A stretch of 64,000 bases of DNA from Bombus terrestris (GCF_910591885.1 NC_063279.1:12648001-12712000), one strand, 5' to 3'. Shown: positions 37,600-49,639, counted from the first letter of the stretch. Numbers and translations: made by a program. The notes: a model not told the origin generated them from the letters alone.

Positions 37600-38060
37600 G
37601 AACGACACGCGGCTAAGTAGCTGGTTTAAAAGAAGAGTCGCGAGTAACACGAGCTTATCGCCCAGTAGAAGGAGAAGAAGAGAAACGAGGGCCTGATTAA
37701 AAGTGGCCGGTGACTGTATTATCCAAAATCTGTCTTCTGCGAAGCCAGGCGTGGCCAGAAGCAACGAAAGCGTCTGTAAGATAACGACGCGGCTGGCGTG
37801 GTCGTCCGTAGCCGCGAAGCGGATCCGACGACTCCAGCTCGGGGCCTAATCAAATTGTAAATTCGCTAAAAATGCAAATTCGCCGAATCGCGGCAACTAT
37901 CTGAGCGAACACCGCGAGCGTGCACGCAACCAGCCGTTTTCCAGCGTAGGGAAGCATCGTGGCATCTACTGCTCATTTGCATACATGCCCCGAATGGCAA
38001 TGATTCCTCCGTCTCCCACTTTACCCTCCGCTTCTCTTCTTTCTTCTTATCTCTTTCTCC
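37600..38060. other. GC-richer island, possible regulatory DNA
   Basis: CpG-rich block between AT-rich flanks. The minus frames 37546-37764 and 37866-38084 are separate and unrecognised. Around 37840-37900 the sequence contains GGCCTAATCAAATTGTAAAT and ATGCAAATTCGCC; ATGCAAAT is an octamer-like word. No gene is called. Confidence 0.35.
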
Positions 38061-38275
38061 CTGGCAACGATTAATTACCGCCAAACTCTCGAATCCTTTC
38101 GTCGTCTCGAAATCACGAAAACCCTAATCAATTAGTTATTGAACTGTCGCACAGAGTTTGATGAAAGAGGTTTTAACACCTTTACAGGTTACAACGCTTG
38201 TTCATAGATATTGACATGCTTTTCGGTTTCATATCAGGCGCAATAATTCGTTTAAATCGTCGAGTAAATGATTAA

Positions 38276-38330
38276 CACGTTGACCGCCACGTGCAGTTTA
38301 TATATTTTTCCTGGAGGGTCGCAATAGATT
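38276..38330 (+). mobile_element. Possible solo piggyBac-like end
   Basis: TTAA (38272-38275) is followed by CACGTTGACCGCCACGTG, which resembles one class of piggyBac-like insect ends that start TTAACACGTTGAC. I found no inverted partner nearby, so this may be a solo end or coincidence. Confidence 0.3.
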
Positions 38331-38339
38331 GAAATATAT

Positions 38340-40120
38340 ATGAAACTATACCATTTTATTTTTGTAAAATATCATAGCGTACTTGCATACGTTTAACCGA
38401 CCATGTTATTCAAATCATTCACATTGTTCAAAGCCTTTGGATGCAAGAAATTTACCTTAGTTTGATAATTCTTCTCGACAATATTAAAAAAACCAACACA
38501 CGTACAGCCATGTACATAATTCAGTATCGTATGAACTATGAACTACACATGTATCTTCCTTCTAGAACGTGTAGCATCTGTTTGCGCAATGTTTCCGACC
38601 AAATGTTGCCGCGTCTACTTTGTAAAAATGTTCGGCAAGGGAGTTCGATGCTCCAGTTTTCAAGTAGAAAAGGAACGCATGAAAGAGAGTGCAAACATAC
38701 CAGGCACATTCTTATCAAGGAGATTGAAAATGTCTGTTAAAGTGCGACGATTTAATCTTGTAATGCGATGTCATTGAGAAAACTCGAAGGAATTGGAACG
38801 ACGTGCTTTTTACGTTTCTTCTTGTGCTTTTATAGGAGCGTGTACGTTTCTTCGATGCCCGGTTCGAGGATTCTATCAGGAAAGGAACCAAAATTTGCAT
38901 CGCGATGATATTCTACTAAATTCTACTTTATGGATTTCGTCCAACAATATTCATTTCTATATTTGGTTATGCGAATACTCGAAAATTTAGTTGCGCTATA
39001 TTTAGTACAATTTATGTTATTAAATTTCGTCTACCAATTGTGATAAAATTAAGTAATAAATGCAAGAATAGCTACATCATATTTCAGGATGAACGGAACC
39101 CAATATATCAAAAACAGAAGAGATATTGGCTGCTTAACACGATAATGTAATATGTGCATGCAAGCTTTCGTTTTTTATTGAACACTGGCCCTCGAGGATT
39201 TCAACTGTGTAGCACCCTTTCATTTTGGTGACACGCAAATCTCAATAATCAAACAATGAACTTTATATCGTGAGAGATAACGATCCCTCGTGACAGTACG
39301 TCCCCAAAAGGCTACTAATTATTTTTTCATTACTCGATAAGGGACGAACGTACACGGTCATTAGATTGCGCCGTTAAATCTCGGATATAATACAAAAGCT
39401 CGTATTATGGCCCGTCAACAATCGTTAAATACACTAATATTACAGGTATCACGTTTATCTGATTCTATAAACGCAAAAAGAAAAGTATATCAATTATGGA
39501 CAGTCATTTTTCCATTTAGATATTCAATCAATAATTTAATGAAATCGACATTTTATGTTTTTTATTTAATTGTTATTCGTGGTTTGAAGATGTTTGAGAA
39601 GGCTTTATAAATTATACAAAAAATATACAAATTTGTTATACAAAATGGTCAAGCAATTCGAAACTTCCGATATTTATATAAGAAATATTACCTATATCTC
39701 GAGGAGATTATATTTAACATCAAGAATATCGTCCATGAAAAGGATAATAAATACTGAAATTCTCAGTGTTCATCTCAACTACCATGTATTATATCTCTAC
39801 ATCGTTACTTAGAAACTCGCAGATAAATGTAACTTTGTATCATTTCTCTAGATCACACATTAGACTTGCCATATATTAGATTCTCTTCCCGTACTCAAAG
39901 TTAATCATGAATCTCGTTAAAGATTCAAAGCACATATTTCTGTGACTGTTAACATCTCGACTTTTCAACTGACTGTGAGCTTTCAATTTTAATACCATAC
40001 GTATATGTAATATAATATTGTAATTTTATACTTGCAAGTCTATAGCACGAGATATCTCAAATCTTCTGATTTGTTTTTACAAAACACTATATCACTTCTC
40101 ATATTCTTCGAATATATTTC
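38340..40120. other. AT-rich non-coding stretch
   Basis: No gene is called. Opposing frames overlap at 38441-38777 (plus) and 38536-38718 (minus), followed by 38715-38900 (minus) and 38793-38990 (plus), without motifs. The rest is AT-rich with no structure seen. Confidence 0.5.
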
Positions 40121-40133
40121 ATATATTGCTTAA

Positions 40134-40778
40134 CACTAGAACTATCGATAGTTAACACGAAGCTATTTCTACCATAACAAATCAAAAATGACTGGTATTT
40201 AAAAAATACGTAACAATAGAATATTTTTATATTTATTGATTTATTATTTTCTTACAGAAGCAATTCCATGCTATGTAGTATATTTTTGGTATTATTAATC
40301 CGTCTGGGACCATGATCCCCGAACGAGGGTTGACACATTTATAAAATTGTAGAACCAGTCGTTTTTACTGGTGTGGTATTTCTATTGTTAGCATCTAGCG
40401 ATCTAGCGATCGATCTGGAATTTTCCTGATAACTGATATCATCATATAGAATGATACGCAGTACAAATTTTAAAAACGTATGTGAAGTTGTACAAAACGG
40501 GAAAACTGATTAATTGGGGTTCGATAAACAGATTGCAGGACCCTTTTACACTTTTTGACAAGTACCAGTCATTTTGACTGGTATTGGTATAAATAGCCTT
40601 GACACAAAATTATTTTGAGTTTGAATACATAAAAAACAAAATAAAATTCATTATATTATTCTTTTAGTTATCGTTGCGAAACTCGTTACATCATTGCGGA
40701 AAAAAATATATCATGAAGTAGGAATTTGAAAATAAATTTGTAAAACCAGTCAATTCAACTGATGTGGTAATTCTAGTG
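40134..40778. mobile_element. Composite piggyBac-like non-autonomous element
   Basis: TTAA target sites lie on both sides (40130-40133, 40779-40782). The left end reads CACTAGAACTA and the inverted right end CACTAGAATTACC. Inside, a CCAGTCA...TGACTGG palindrome recurs: a half at 40190-40197, then 40354-40372, 40564-40582 (ACCAGTCATTTTGACTGGT, perfect) and 40745-40762. The segment 40340-40392 repeats the right end at 40733-40782 (about 39 of 49 bases), ending CTATTGTTAG, so two related copies may be fused. No transposase frame is present. Assignment rests on TTAA, the TIRs and this palindrome type. Confidence 0.72.
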
Positions 40779-40799
40779 TTAACTTGATTCAAATACCGC

Positions 40800-42050
40800 T
40801 ATCTTGCTTTATTTATGAATGAGGACTCACCGTGGCCAAATTGGTAGTCATGTCTAGGTTGAGATGTTGCGTTGAACCGTCAAGTGACAATTACAAATTT
40901 TACATTTATTACCTTAAACCGTATCGACGCGTTTGTCCGTCATAATTAAACTAGCATTCATTCATGAAATTATTATTGATCCCGTAAATGAATAATTATA
41001 ATAACCGGTTTAATCGGGTTCCCCTCGTTAATATTAACGACTTCGCATTCAGAGTAACCTGCGTTTATTGAAAATACAGACTCTGTTGGATTTCAGTGGA
41101 AATGCGGTGCTCGATTCGATGGTTCGACTGCTTTCTAGAGGTTCAGAAAATTTTGGCTAATGACTACAAAAACGTAATCTAATATTCAAGTATTCGTATT
41201 TAAAGTTTCATATGCCATTACCTTGCGCTCAAACTTCACGATAATTCTGCCGAAATTCAAATCTAAGCAGTCGTTACATTCTTGACCTATCGGATTCAAT
41301 TATCTCGCAAGAGCGCGACCAAAACACACCGACCTCTCGAAAAGTAGATATTTCCCTCGTTCTCGAGGCTGCCTCCTGTTGTAGATGCAAAGAGAGTTAC
41401 CAGTATCAGAGAAACCTCGTCGCAAACAGTCTTATCTTTAATCATAGCTGTACTCTACTGCCATCTACCCTGTCGCGTATTATTATCCAGTTATTATACT
41501 GTGAACTTCGTTGTGCCGGATTCATTTTCTGCAACATTCATATAATTAAAAAACCACGATTTTTGGAAAAACGAGTTTGTACATTTTGAATTGTTATACT
41601 TTTATGAGAACATCGTATTAAAATGACAAATTAGTATAAGAAAAGAATTATAATATTCTTCTTTAATCTGATAAATTCACATTTATCCTTAAAGCTGCTT
41701 CCATTCTTACCAATATCCATTCTTTAATGTGAAATTTACTCCACCATCAAAATATATCTAATATTATGTTGTTATTGTTATATAATAAATAGCCATTTTA
41801 AAGGGAAACAAGTGTTACAGATGGTCCATCTTATTATCGAGACTCATACTAATGATCTCTGTGAAGTATATACTTGTACCAGATATCTTGTATCTCTGAC
41901 GTATATTTTCAGATTTGCTTCAAACGTTACTTTTATAATCACGATAATGGAGTCTCGTTACGACAGTAGGGAAATTTAAAAAAATTTCATTACTGTTGAT
42001 TAATTTTTTACAATTGTAATACTTATCAAACACCATCAAAATAACACACA
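40800..42050. other. AT-rich stretch, possibly with conserved non-coding DNA
   Basis: No gene is called. The part from about 40915 to 41060 is unusually rich in TAATTA/ATTAA-type words separated by CpG-containing words (GTATCGACGCGTTTGTCCG, CATAATTAAACTAGCATTC). This is the pattern seen in insect enhancers bound by homeodomain proteins, a guess from texture. Confidence 0.4.
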
Positions 42051-42052
42051 CC

Positions 42053-42712
42053 TTGACGAACTTCGGTTTGGTATGTAAAGAGTTAATAACGCGAGATAAA
42101 AGAAAGAAAAGGGGAATGAACGTGAATGTCTCAGGGCAATGGATACGATTAAAGTCGGCGGTGGATGTCAGGCTAAGGCCAAAGTGCTTTCGAGTATTCC
42201 GTTCCGTGGAGCTTTCGCACTGGCTGCAGGGGGTTACTTTCTCACTCGGTATCTATCCATGCTGGATAAAGTCTCTTCTCATTTTCCAAGAAGCCCATTC
42301 ACCCATCCCAGTTCACCGACTCTTGCGCGCATCCTCTCTCTTTTTCTCTGTTTCTTTTTCTTTGCTGTATTCGTTTTTCCCCTCGTCCTCTTTGCTTCCT
42401 TTCCTCGTTCTTCAGCTTTGCCTCGCCCGACGAATTTCGTTGCCATGTTTTTCGTCGCTTCTTACAAGAAACCACTACCAGCTCCGACTGTCAGGACGAA
42501 TTCTACATTTTCGCCGATTCCTTTATTGTGGCCGGCCTAGACGACCGAGTAAACAAACGGTTAAAGGTCCTTTTTCTACGCTCTCAGGCTTCGTGCGAGC
42601 GCACCTATCGAAAAAATTTAGCCCGCGACCTTTCTCCTTCCTTTTCATTTCGATCGATCGATGGGACAGATGTGAATGGAGCAAGTCGTTGAATTGGATT
42701 TTCGACGTATGA
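42053..42712 (+). other. Longest open frame (219 codons), CT-rich, not called as a gene
   Basis: This is the longest uninterrupted frame in the window, and a second plus frame (42139-42540, 133 codons) is open over the same bases in another phase. From about 42300 to 42430 the strand is almost pure C and T, which removes stop codons and yields artificial hydrophobic runs such as LFLCFFFFAVFVFPLVLF in the second frame. I see no domain, no signal peptide at the start, and no reason to prefer one phase. A CT-rich run ending in TTCTTCAG at about 42415 could serve as a splice acceptor, but no matching exon is recognisable. Confidence 0.3.
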
Positions 42713-42719
42713 TTTACGT

Positions 42720-43870
42720 GCCTCTAGAAATTGTAACGAGAAAACGTTTTAATAATTCGACAGAAATAAACGTTTAGTTATTTAATGTATTATTGTAAGA
42801 AGTATCGTTGTATTGGTACGCAATGGCTGAAAGATGGTATAAAAGAAGAAGAAGTAATATAATCGTTTAGTAAGATAATAACAGGAATGATAAACATTTC
42901 AAGCAATTAATTTATCATTTTAACAGACAGCTTTACGTTTCATTAAACGGGAGGAAGTTTTATGTCAATGAGCTCGTTCTACGAGAACTGCTACTCCGTT
43001 TATTACTAAGAAACAATCGTGCCTTTTGAGTGAAACTACCGTTTCAATCTAATTATTGTCGTTAACGAGACGTACTTCGGATCAATGACAATTAAAGCCT
43101 AAACAAACATCCACTAATAAAAGATTTTTAATTGAAACACACGTATGAATAACAATAGCACATTCTTATTGCAGTCGTCCATTTTTTCTTTATTGTATTA
43201 TTTATTACTATCACAGTATTTTTCATGATTTTCTTTCTTTTAAAATATGGTACTGATCAACATCATCTTATTCATATTAATGAAATACCTTCTTAAACAC
43301 CTGTCTAAACACGTATAATACTTACCACTCTGTCAAAAGTCAAAAGTTAGACTGTTATTACGACTATCAAATTCCCAAACTTTCTTTACCTCGAACGTGG
43401 GATCAAGGACTCACAAGAACGACACGACTTTAATCTTTACTTACTTGCCAATAAAATTGATGTATTGGCAAGTAATAAATTCCAAGTTACAGACTTCGCT
43501 GTTATAATTTCACAGTTACTACTTACAATTACATTATATTAATCTATAATTTGATTATATTTACGCCATAAGATAATGTAATTCATAAAATTCCTTATTG
43601 GATACATTAGCGTTATTATAGTTCAGTCGTACAGGATGACCCAGAAACTTAGAAATCTCTCGGTTAAAGAAGTACTTCCATTCCATAAATCTTCCATTTC
43701 GATTTCACCACTTCATTACACACTTGAACGGTTAACCTGGCCAAGATAATCAACAATCTGCCTTCATCTCTCCAGCTCCAACTGAAATTGCTTTTACGCA
43801 CTCAGCACGAAGTGTTCAATGCTATATAATAGAGGCAGCTCGTAAGGGCTAACCTTATCGGGAATGTTTG
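42720..43870. other. AT-rich non-coding stretch
   Basis: No gene is visible. It contains the perfect hairpin at 43441-43475. Near 43631 the word ACAGGATGACCCAGAAAC faintly resembles the TACAGGGTGTCCC ends of some insect transposons. Confidence 0.5.
43441..43475. repeat. Perfect 13-bp hairpin
   Basis: TTACTTGCCAATA (43441-43453) is exactly inverted at 43463-43475 around the 9-base loop AAATTGATG. It is the longest perfect short-loop stem I found. It does not extend outward, so it is short for a microRNA precursor; a transposon-end relic or structured RNA element are alternatives. Confidence 0.75.
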
Positions 43871-43889
43871 ATCGTGGGCTGTAAAAAAA

Positions 43890-44270
43890 ATTGCAGGTTG
43901 TTAGGCGCGTCCGATACGTTTACATTACGTCGAAAGAAGCAAAGAAATCGGCGAAGGTGGCTAAAAAGCAAGCAAAGCGTGTATATCGCGATTCGTGCTG
44001 CCTTGCAAACGCACACACGCCCTCGCATTAACTGTTCGCAGTTCGCAACCCGTTATTTTGCGGTTAGCCCTACGAACGATAAGTGCAAGCCACCCCTCGC
44101 CTCTCTATTTATTGCTGTGCACCCCTTTACAGCCAGAAATTTACGGCCCTGCAACGCGAAACATCGACGTTAAACTAACCCGTGTGTGTACGCTCCGTTC
44201 GACGTCTGATAAACCAGAGTTGCCGGAAATCGGGGGCGTTCAGGAAACGGAAGTTGCGGCGTTCCTTAGA
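43890..44270. other. GC-richer island, function unknown
   Basis: Two plus frames (43868-44173, 43995-44330) overlap out of phase without domains. The block is CpG-rich with AT-rich sequence on both sides. Confidence 0.3.
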
Positions 44271-45634
44271 TACTACGCCATCATCTATCCAGATATCGAG
44301 TTTTATCCATTAAAAATAAACGTACTGTAATAAGGAGATATTTGGATGACAGGAAAGTTCGTACCGCAATTCAAGAAAAAGTGAGCGTACTATCAAATAA
44401 TATACGCGTCGTTTCTTTCGTTGATTCTTCTCTGAGAAACTAGTTTTCCTTTGTTCCGTGTTTGTTCGAGTTTCGTTTGGAAGCTTGGAAAATGAAAAAT
44501 GAAAAACATCGAGTTGTTGCGAAACTGTTTTTGAATTTCTAGGAACAGGATAGCAACTAATATAGTGCAATAGGAGGATTTCTATGTTAGGAGAAACATC
44601 GATCCGTCTCTGGACAAGAAATTTCGGATTGATTAAAAGGGCATAATGGAATTGTCGTACAAACGTCGAACTAGAGTACTGTTCTCTAATTAAAATGGTA
44701 ATTGGCCGGGGTAAACGCACGCAGGCATTATGGAAAACGCTTAAAACGACGAACGTACGTAGGGGCAGGAAACTCTACCCCAAAAGACGCGAATTAAATA
44801 ATCCCCCAATTCCACTTGAAATTCCATGGTGGTCCGCCAAAAAGGCCGGGGCCAGCACGTTCGTCGAGCAGACCAGAACCGCCACTTAATTACCCTAGCC
44901 AGAGTTATAATCTGTCGTAAAATCTGAATAACTGCAGCCAATTTCTCAAATTTATCTAAATCTCAACGAAGCAGATTCCCCGGTACCATGCATTATGGCC
45001 GTCGTTTAATCTCTCTAGAACGCGAAAGAGAAGCAATTACGTGCTTTTTCTTTCTTTTCTCTTCATATTCCCTGAGTACGTGGTGCTGATTAGTTGTGCA
45101 AAATTTATGATCGTTCTACGCGAACGTATTTGTTTATTTTATGTGAACGATTATATTGTACAAACGTTGCCAATAAATGTGTAATCGAATTTTTAATTTC
45201 CACCTCTTTCCTTTAATTTCCAAGTTGAACTCTTAAGCTAACTTTTAACTTAATACACGACTTTTAAGTTTGCGCGCCTTTTTTCATTTCGGTATTTCGA
45301 GAGACGAGGATATCTAAAGAAATAAAAACGTAAAGAAAGAAGAAGAGAGAACAGCAAATCACGAAAAATATAGTAAAGTAATACAATATTCTATAAATAA
45401 TAGATATAGAACGGTGACGAAATTTTTAAATATTATCTACGTAGAAGATAGTCAAAGATGTATCCTTCGCAATACGTTTTGATTTAAATCGATAACTCAA
45501 TTGCTTCTGAAGATACTGCAAAGTATAATAGACGTACCAATCTAAGTCTATAACATGCAACGGTTTGACCTACATTTTTCCAGGAAACGCGTATGCTTAG
45601 TAATACTAATGGTAAAAAAACCCAGACGCTGTCT

Positions 45635-45680
45635 GTCACTGACCAGCGTACTACTAACGAGATTGTGGTTGGTCAGTGAC
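45635..45680. repeat. Perfect 11-bp inverted repeat, 24-base loop
   Basis: GTCACTGACCA (45635-45645) is exactly inverted at 45670-45680. It is GC-balanced, so less likely by chance than the AT-rich pairs, and is followed by GCGGTGCGAGTG. No TA or TTAA duplication marks it as a transposon. Confidence 0.6.
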
Positions 45681-46804
45681 GCGGTGCGAGTGAGAAGTCC
45701 GAACATGCGAGCGAAACAGCGCTAGAGAATTATCGAAGAATTCGATTCTGATCCAACGATGATATCTCAGTAGCGGAAAGTTGGATCGAAATAAAATAAA
45801 AAGCATTTTACAAGGGAAGGTTTACCTTTTCTAGCGATTGTACCCGGATTTCAGGATTTTCAATATTTTTGCAACGATAATGACTTAAACTTAAAGTAGT
45901 TCTAATAGATGTTACTCGTGTATTTACAGTTTATTGGAAGAGATGTGTATATTTTTCGAACAATGTAGTTTGTGATCTATTGTTATTGTTAATAATTGTT
46001 AATAATTTATACTAATTATAATGCAAAAATATTTGCATTGCGCAAAATCTCGAATAAAAAAATTCGATAGGAGAAAAATAAATACTTTGTATTCTAAATC
46101 TTAAATAAAGCAATAATTTAAAGAACATAATCCCCTAATCGAAATACATTTATATCCTCCAACGACCATTTGAACATCATTATACGTGTTCAAATAAAAC
46201 CATGCATTCCGATCCGGTGTTTACTTGATTTCAAAACGACTTCGAATTCCCCCAATCTGCCGGTTCTCATTTCTCAAAACAACACGACCGCGTTCGACCA
46301 TGTCACGCCCCATTATCGCTCGTATCAACGTCGCGTCGTCCGAAACGAAACGAGAAAGTCAGCCCGGTCGAAATTAATCAGCCGCTATTTAAACAACCTT
46401 GAATAGCTATTATCTCCCCCTTTCGCGTACGTGACGTGAAAACAGCAAGATTTAGCATAGTCCCCACGACAACACGAACCGAAACGAAACAAGGGTCAAG
46501 GTACACTATCCTTCAGAAGTCACTCGACGCTTACAAATTTCTAAATACTTTCGTTTCAAAATAATTTAGAAACTCAAATTTAAAACCGAGAAATTTAAAT
46601 TAAATGTAGTTTGTACAATAGAAAAGTAGATATTATGTTTCGATTATTCGCACCTGACAAGTTAAACGTATACATACGTGGCATTGAAAAAATCAATTTG
46701 AAATTAACTAGATGCGAAAATACTATGCATCCATCATTTAACAATTATCTGACTGTTTCGAAGATTTTATTACAGATCTATTTTAACAAAATTAATGTAA
46801 GATT

Positions 46805-46836
46805 AGCAAGTGTCCTGTAACTTATGAACATGAGTG
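46805..46836 (+). mobile_element. Tc1-like right-end fragment (short)
   Basis: CAAGTGTCCTGTAACTTATG followed by AACATGAGTG and TA (46837-46838) matches the terminal 30 bp of the other right ends (AAAGTATCCTAGTACTTATG AACGGGAGTG). Similarity further upstream is not evident. Confidence 0.5.
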
Positions 46837-46859
46837 TAGCGCATTACACACCGGGTGGA

Positions 46860-47370
46860 ATGAATATTCGCGTATGGCGCGTGTCTACGCCACATTCATC
46901 AGCTACGCTGCAAAGCGAATTCTAAGAGGGTCTGGCCGTCTAATATACTCATCCAACGCCCCGATCCAACCGGTCAGAGAGGTAACGATACCATCTCGCT
47001 ACACTAGTTATGCCACGCTTCGAGAGACGTCGAGATAGCCTCGGTGATATATTTCCTTCGTTCCGACTTTTCGAGCCTTCCCCATTCGCTTTTCTTTCTC
47101 CCTTTCTTGCGTTCTCACACCCCTATGTACCATCCCCTTTTTCGCGTTCTCTCCTCTTCCTTCTATTCCTTTATCCGTCGCTTCTGATTCTCCCGAGCCT
47201 CCGTGATTTATGACAGTTTTTTCCGTTATCGCGCGCACGAATCCTTCGCTGCACCAACGAAACCAACCCTCCGCGAGGTTTGTCTCCCCCTGGCGAACGT
47301 TGCACACGTCGAACCACCATTTCCATATTTTCTGCACGAGCTGCGTGTCCCTCTGTTACGATGTTTCCGA
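46860..47370. other. GC-richer, partly CT-rich island
   Basis: A minus frame (47008-47337, 109 codons) and plus frames (47010-47213, 47210-47404) share this DNA. The CT-rich part at about 47070-47190 gives lysine/glutamate-rich minus-strand and phenylalanine/leucine-rich plus-strand translations, typical of composition-driven openness. Confidence 0.35.
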
Positions 47371-47409
47371 TAGCAAAGCCGAAATTTTTGAGGGACCGTC
47401 ATGAAGATG

Positions 47410-48590
47410 ACTTATCTTGATATGAATTGTGCATTAGAGCGTGACGAAAAAAAAAATTATTCGTCTATCTGCCAACAGTTAAGAAATCTTTACTTCTACT
47501 CTGCAGGTTAAACATGTAAAAGCTAATTTTTGGCAAACGAACTTTTGAAGTATGGAAGTATGGAAGCGAGGAAACAAAGGTTTCCTTTGAAACAAAGGAA
47601 CGGTTTGAAATAGATAGATTTTACTAAAACTTGCCGCCAAATTTGTGTTTTACGTCAACATTTTTTCGATAAAAGCTACCCAGTAAAATTGATTCACTTG
47701 AGGCAAAACTATCAAGAGAAGCTTTGCTCAATTTTCAATCAACTTGTTTATTCCCGATACAATGTAAATTCTCGAGTTTTCAAACGTTGCGAATCAACTC
47801 GTCAGTTTGCACGCCGATACTTCTCGTTACCAAAACGCATCCTCATGTGCCATATGTTCTATATGGTTCTATCTCGATACGTGAGCGCATATAGGTACAT
47901 ACATACGCTTTCCACGACTCTAACGAATACTACGTACACCTGCGTACACACAATATCTTATTTTCCTTTTTTCAAACCTGGATACTAGTCTTCGCCATTT
48001 TAATTTATATTTGAAGGTAGAAACACGCATTAGTTCAAATTGGCTTTCTATGTAGGTCATCGAACGGTTTCACTTAAATACGTTCGAACAAATTTTGTCT
48101 CTTTGTCTGTTCCATTAGAAAATTTATACGAATAAAAATTCGTGACTATGATGCATCATTAACGCTATATATCACAATATTTACTATATAATTTGAATAT
48201 TCGTTATTCCATTAATGTTAGACTATCGATAATTTTAATATTTCACTGTTTAAATAGATCATCCACAAAGTTAAACATAACGACAATTAGGATCAAAGAA
48301 ACACGTCGTTTCTGCGGATAAAAGTTAAAATTTCAATAACAGTGGAGGTGTCTATCAGTATCATAACTTCGCAATGTTTCTGCGCGCATTTTCCACCTAA
48401 TTGTATTTTTTTAATGTCAGAAAATATCTCATGTTTCCAATTATTATCGTACATAATTTCTATAGCATCGCAGCATTAGATGCAAATCTTGTTGTTTGCT
48501 AAAATAAGATCGAAAGCTAACAATTGTGTATGGCAACAGGATTAACACGATCTAAGAAACAGATGTTCTGCCTGCAGATGTCTCAAATTA
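47410..48590. other. AT-rich non-coding stretch
   Basis: No gene is called. Small repeats occur at 47546-47615 (GTATGGAAGTATGGAAG and AACAAAGG words in direct and inverted form). The 99-codon frame at 47689-47988 lacks motifs. Confidence 0.5.
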
Positions 48591-48791
48591 GGCCTGGCAC
48601 ACGCGTATCTGAGTACTTACATGGGACTCGAAGTACCTTGCTCTTCTTTTCGATTCTTCAAGCTCGTGGCAAACGGAGGGTGTCAGCCGGGTAGGGCGGA
48701 TCGCGACGGTGCGATCAATTGTGTTGCGGAACTGCGGCGAACTGCCATTGTCGGCGGAAAGTTCGGAATTATACATTGGAAACTTGGAATG

Positions 48792-48842
48792 AAAGGAAGG
48801 AAGGAAGGAAGCTTCGAGGAAGGAAGGAAGGAAGGAAGGAAT
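48792..48842 (+). repeat. GGAA microsatellite, interrupted
   Basis: Two blocks of GGAA repeats (five and five units approximately) separated by GCTTCGA. The symmetrical arrangement around the interruption suggests that the array expanded on either side of an old substitution cluster. Confidence 0.9.
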
Positions 48843-49165
48843 GAACCTGAATTCGACCAGATACTTCGGGGTACTCTTATTCGATCTACTCTAGTCGCCT
48901 TTCCTTTCCAGTTTTCTCTCTTTTCACTACCTGTGTGCCCACCCTTTGCTATTCCGGCCTCCTTGTTCTCTTTCTTCTCTTCTTATCGAAAGTTTTCAGA
49001 CGATCTGCGCGCCACCGCGTAGAATAAGAGATGATTCTGCGGCACCAGGCTTCAATTTAATTCGATGTTGATTCTGATTTAATTAACCATCGGCGCCGAT
49101 CGCCCGAATTGCTCCCGATTCCACAACTTTCCGTCTTAATGGAGTCTCAGTCGCGGATGCTTAGA

Positions 49166-49225
49166 AAGAGCGAGAGAGCGAGAGACAGAGACAGAGACAG
49201 AAAGAGGGAGAAAGAGGAAGGAACT
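49166..49225 (+). repeat. GA / GACAGA simple repeat
   Basis: AGAAAGAGCGAGAGAGCGAGAGACAGAGACAGAGACAG type sequence (two pieces), a degenerate purine microsatellite. Confidence 0.8.
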
Positions 49226-49538
49226 ACGTTTCGCGATGCTAGTGTTCGATGAAATAACAATCCAGTTTGGCTTCGACAATTTCGAAATCGTACGGTTGTA
49301 CGAAGTGGAAGTTGATGGAAAAAGTCTTTCGTGAATTGGGAATTCGAAGAAGAGAAATTTGATCGATTCTGTTATTAAAACAACTGGAATACGTTTTTCT
49401 CCGTTCCTCGTGTTTTAACGTCCATCGTGATAATTTATTCTTTATTGTTAATGCGAAGGAGATTTTTCTTGTGTTAATTATTAATAAGAGAAATTCTCTT
49501 TCTTTGATATTTCCGAAGAAAATATGACTATCACATCC

Positions 49539-49631
49539 TATGTAAAAGCAAAAAGTGTCCCAATACGGAGGTGTGTGATGAAATAACGAAGATTTATCAA
49601 AAACGTGTTCTATGATCTGCGAACAAGAGTA
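49539..49631 (+). mobile_element. Tc1-like right-end fragments, one truncated and one complete
   Basis: GCAAAAAGTGTCCCAATAC (about 49545-49563) matches the sub-terminal part of the family but stops before the terminus. About 45 bp later, CGTGTTCTATGATCTGCGAACAAGAGTA ends the second copy, followed by TA at 49632-49633 (written here as one piece in two parts: 49603-49620 and 49621-49631). The second copy is most similar to 62550-62590, and the likeness continues past the terminus. Confidence 0.5.
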
Positions 49632-49639
49632 TAGTTGTT

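Larger units (their letters stand above)
44340..46850. other. Mostly AT-rich non-coding stretch
   Basis: The 136-codon minus frame at 44310-44720 has no recognisable domain. A GC-richer patch at 44700-44890 is open on both strands. An 11-bp inverted repeat lies at 45635-45680. A Tc1-like right end is at its right edge (46836). Confidence 0.45.
48600..49240. other. GC-richer island flanking simple repeats
   Basis: The 133-codon plus frame (48621-49022) runs through the GGAA microsatellite, which gives GRKEGSFEEGRKEGRNE. The rest has no domain. At 49060-49130 the words TTTAATTAACCATCGG and CGATCGCCCGAATTGC stand out from the AT-rich background. Confidence 0.35.

Noticed and set aside
38845..38885. 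GGTTCGAGG word resembling a tRNA B box
   Set aside because: No A box upstream and no acceptor stem pairing.
40831..40880. tRNA-like TGGCCAAATTGG word (A-box resemblance)
   Set aside because: No B box at the right distance and no cloverleaf can be drawn.
44310..44720. 136-codon minus-strand open frame
   Set aside because: No domain, no supporting splice or promoter context; amino-acid make-up is that expected from the local bases.
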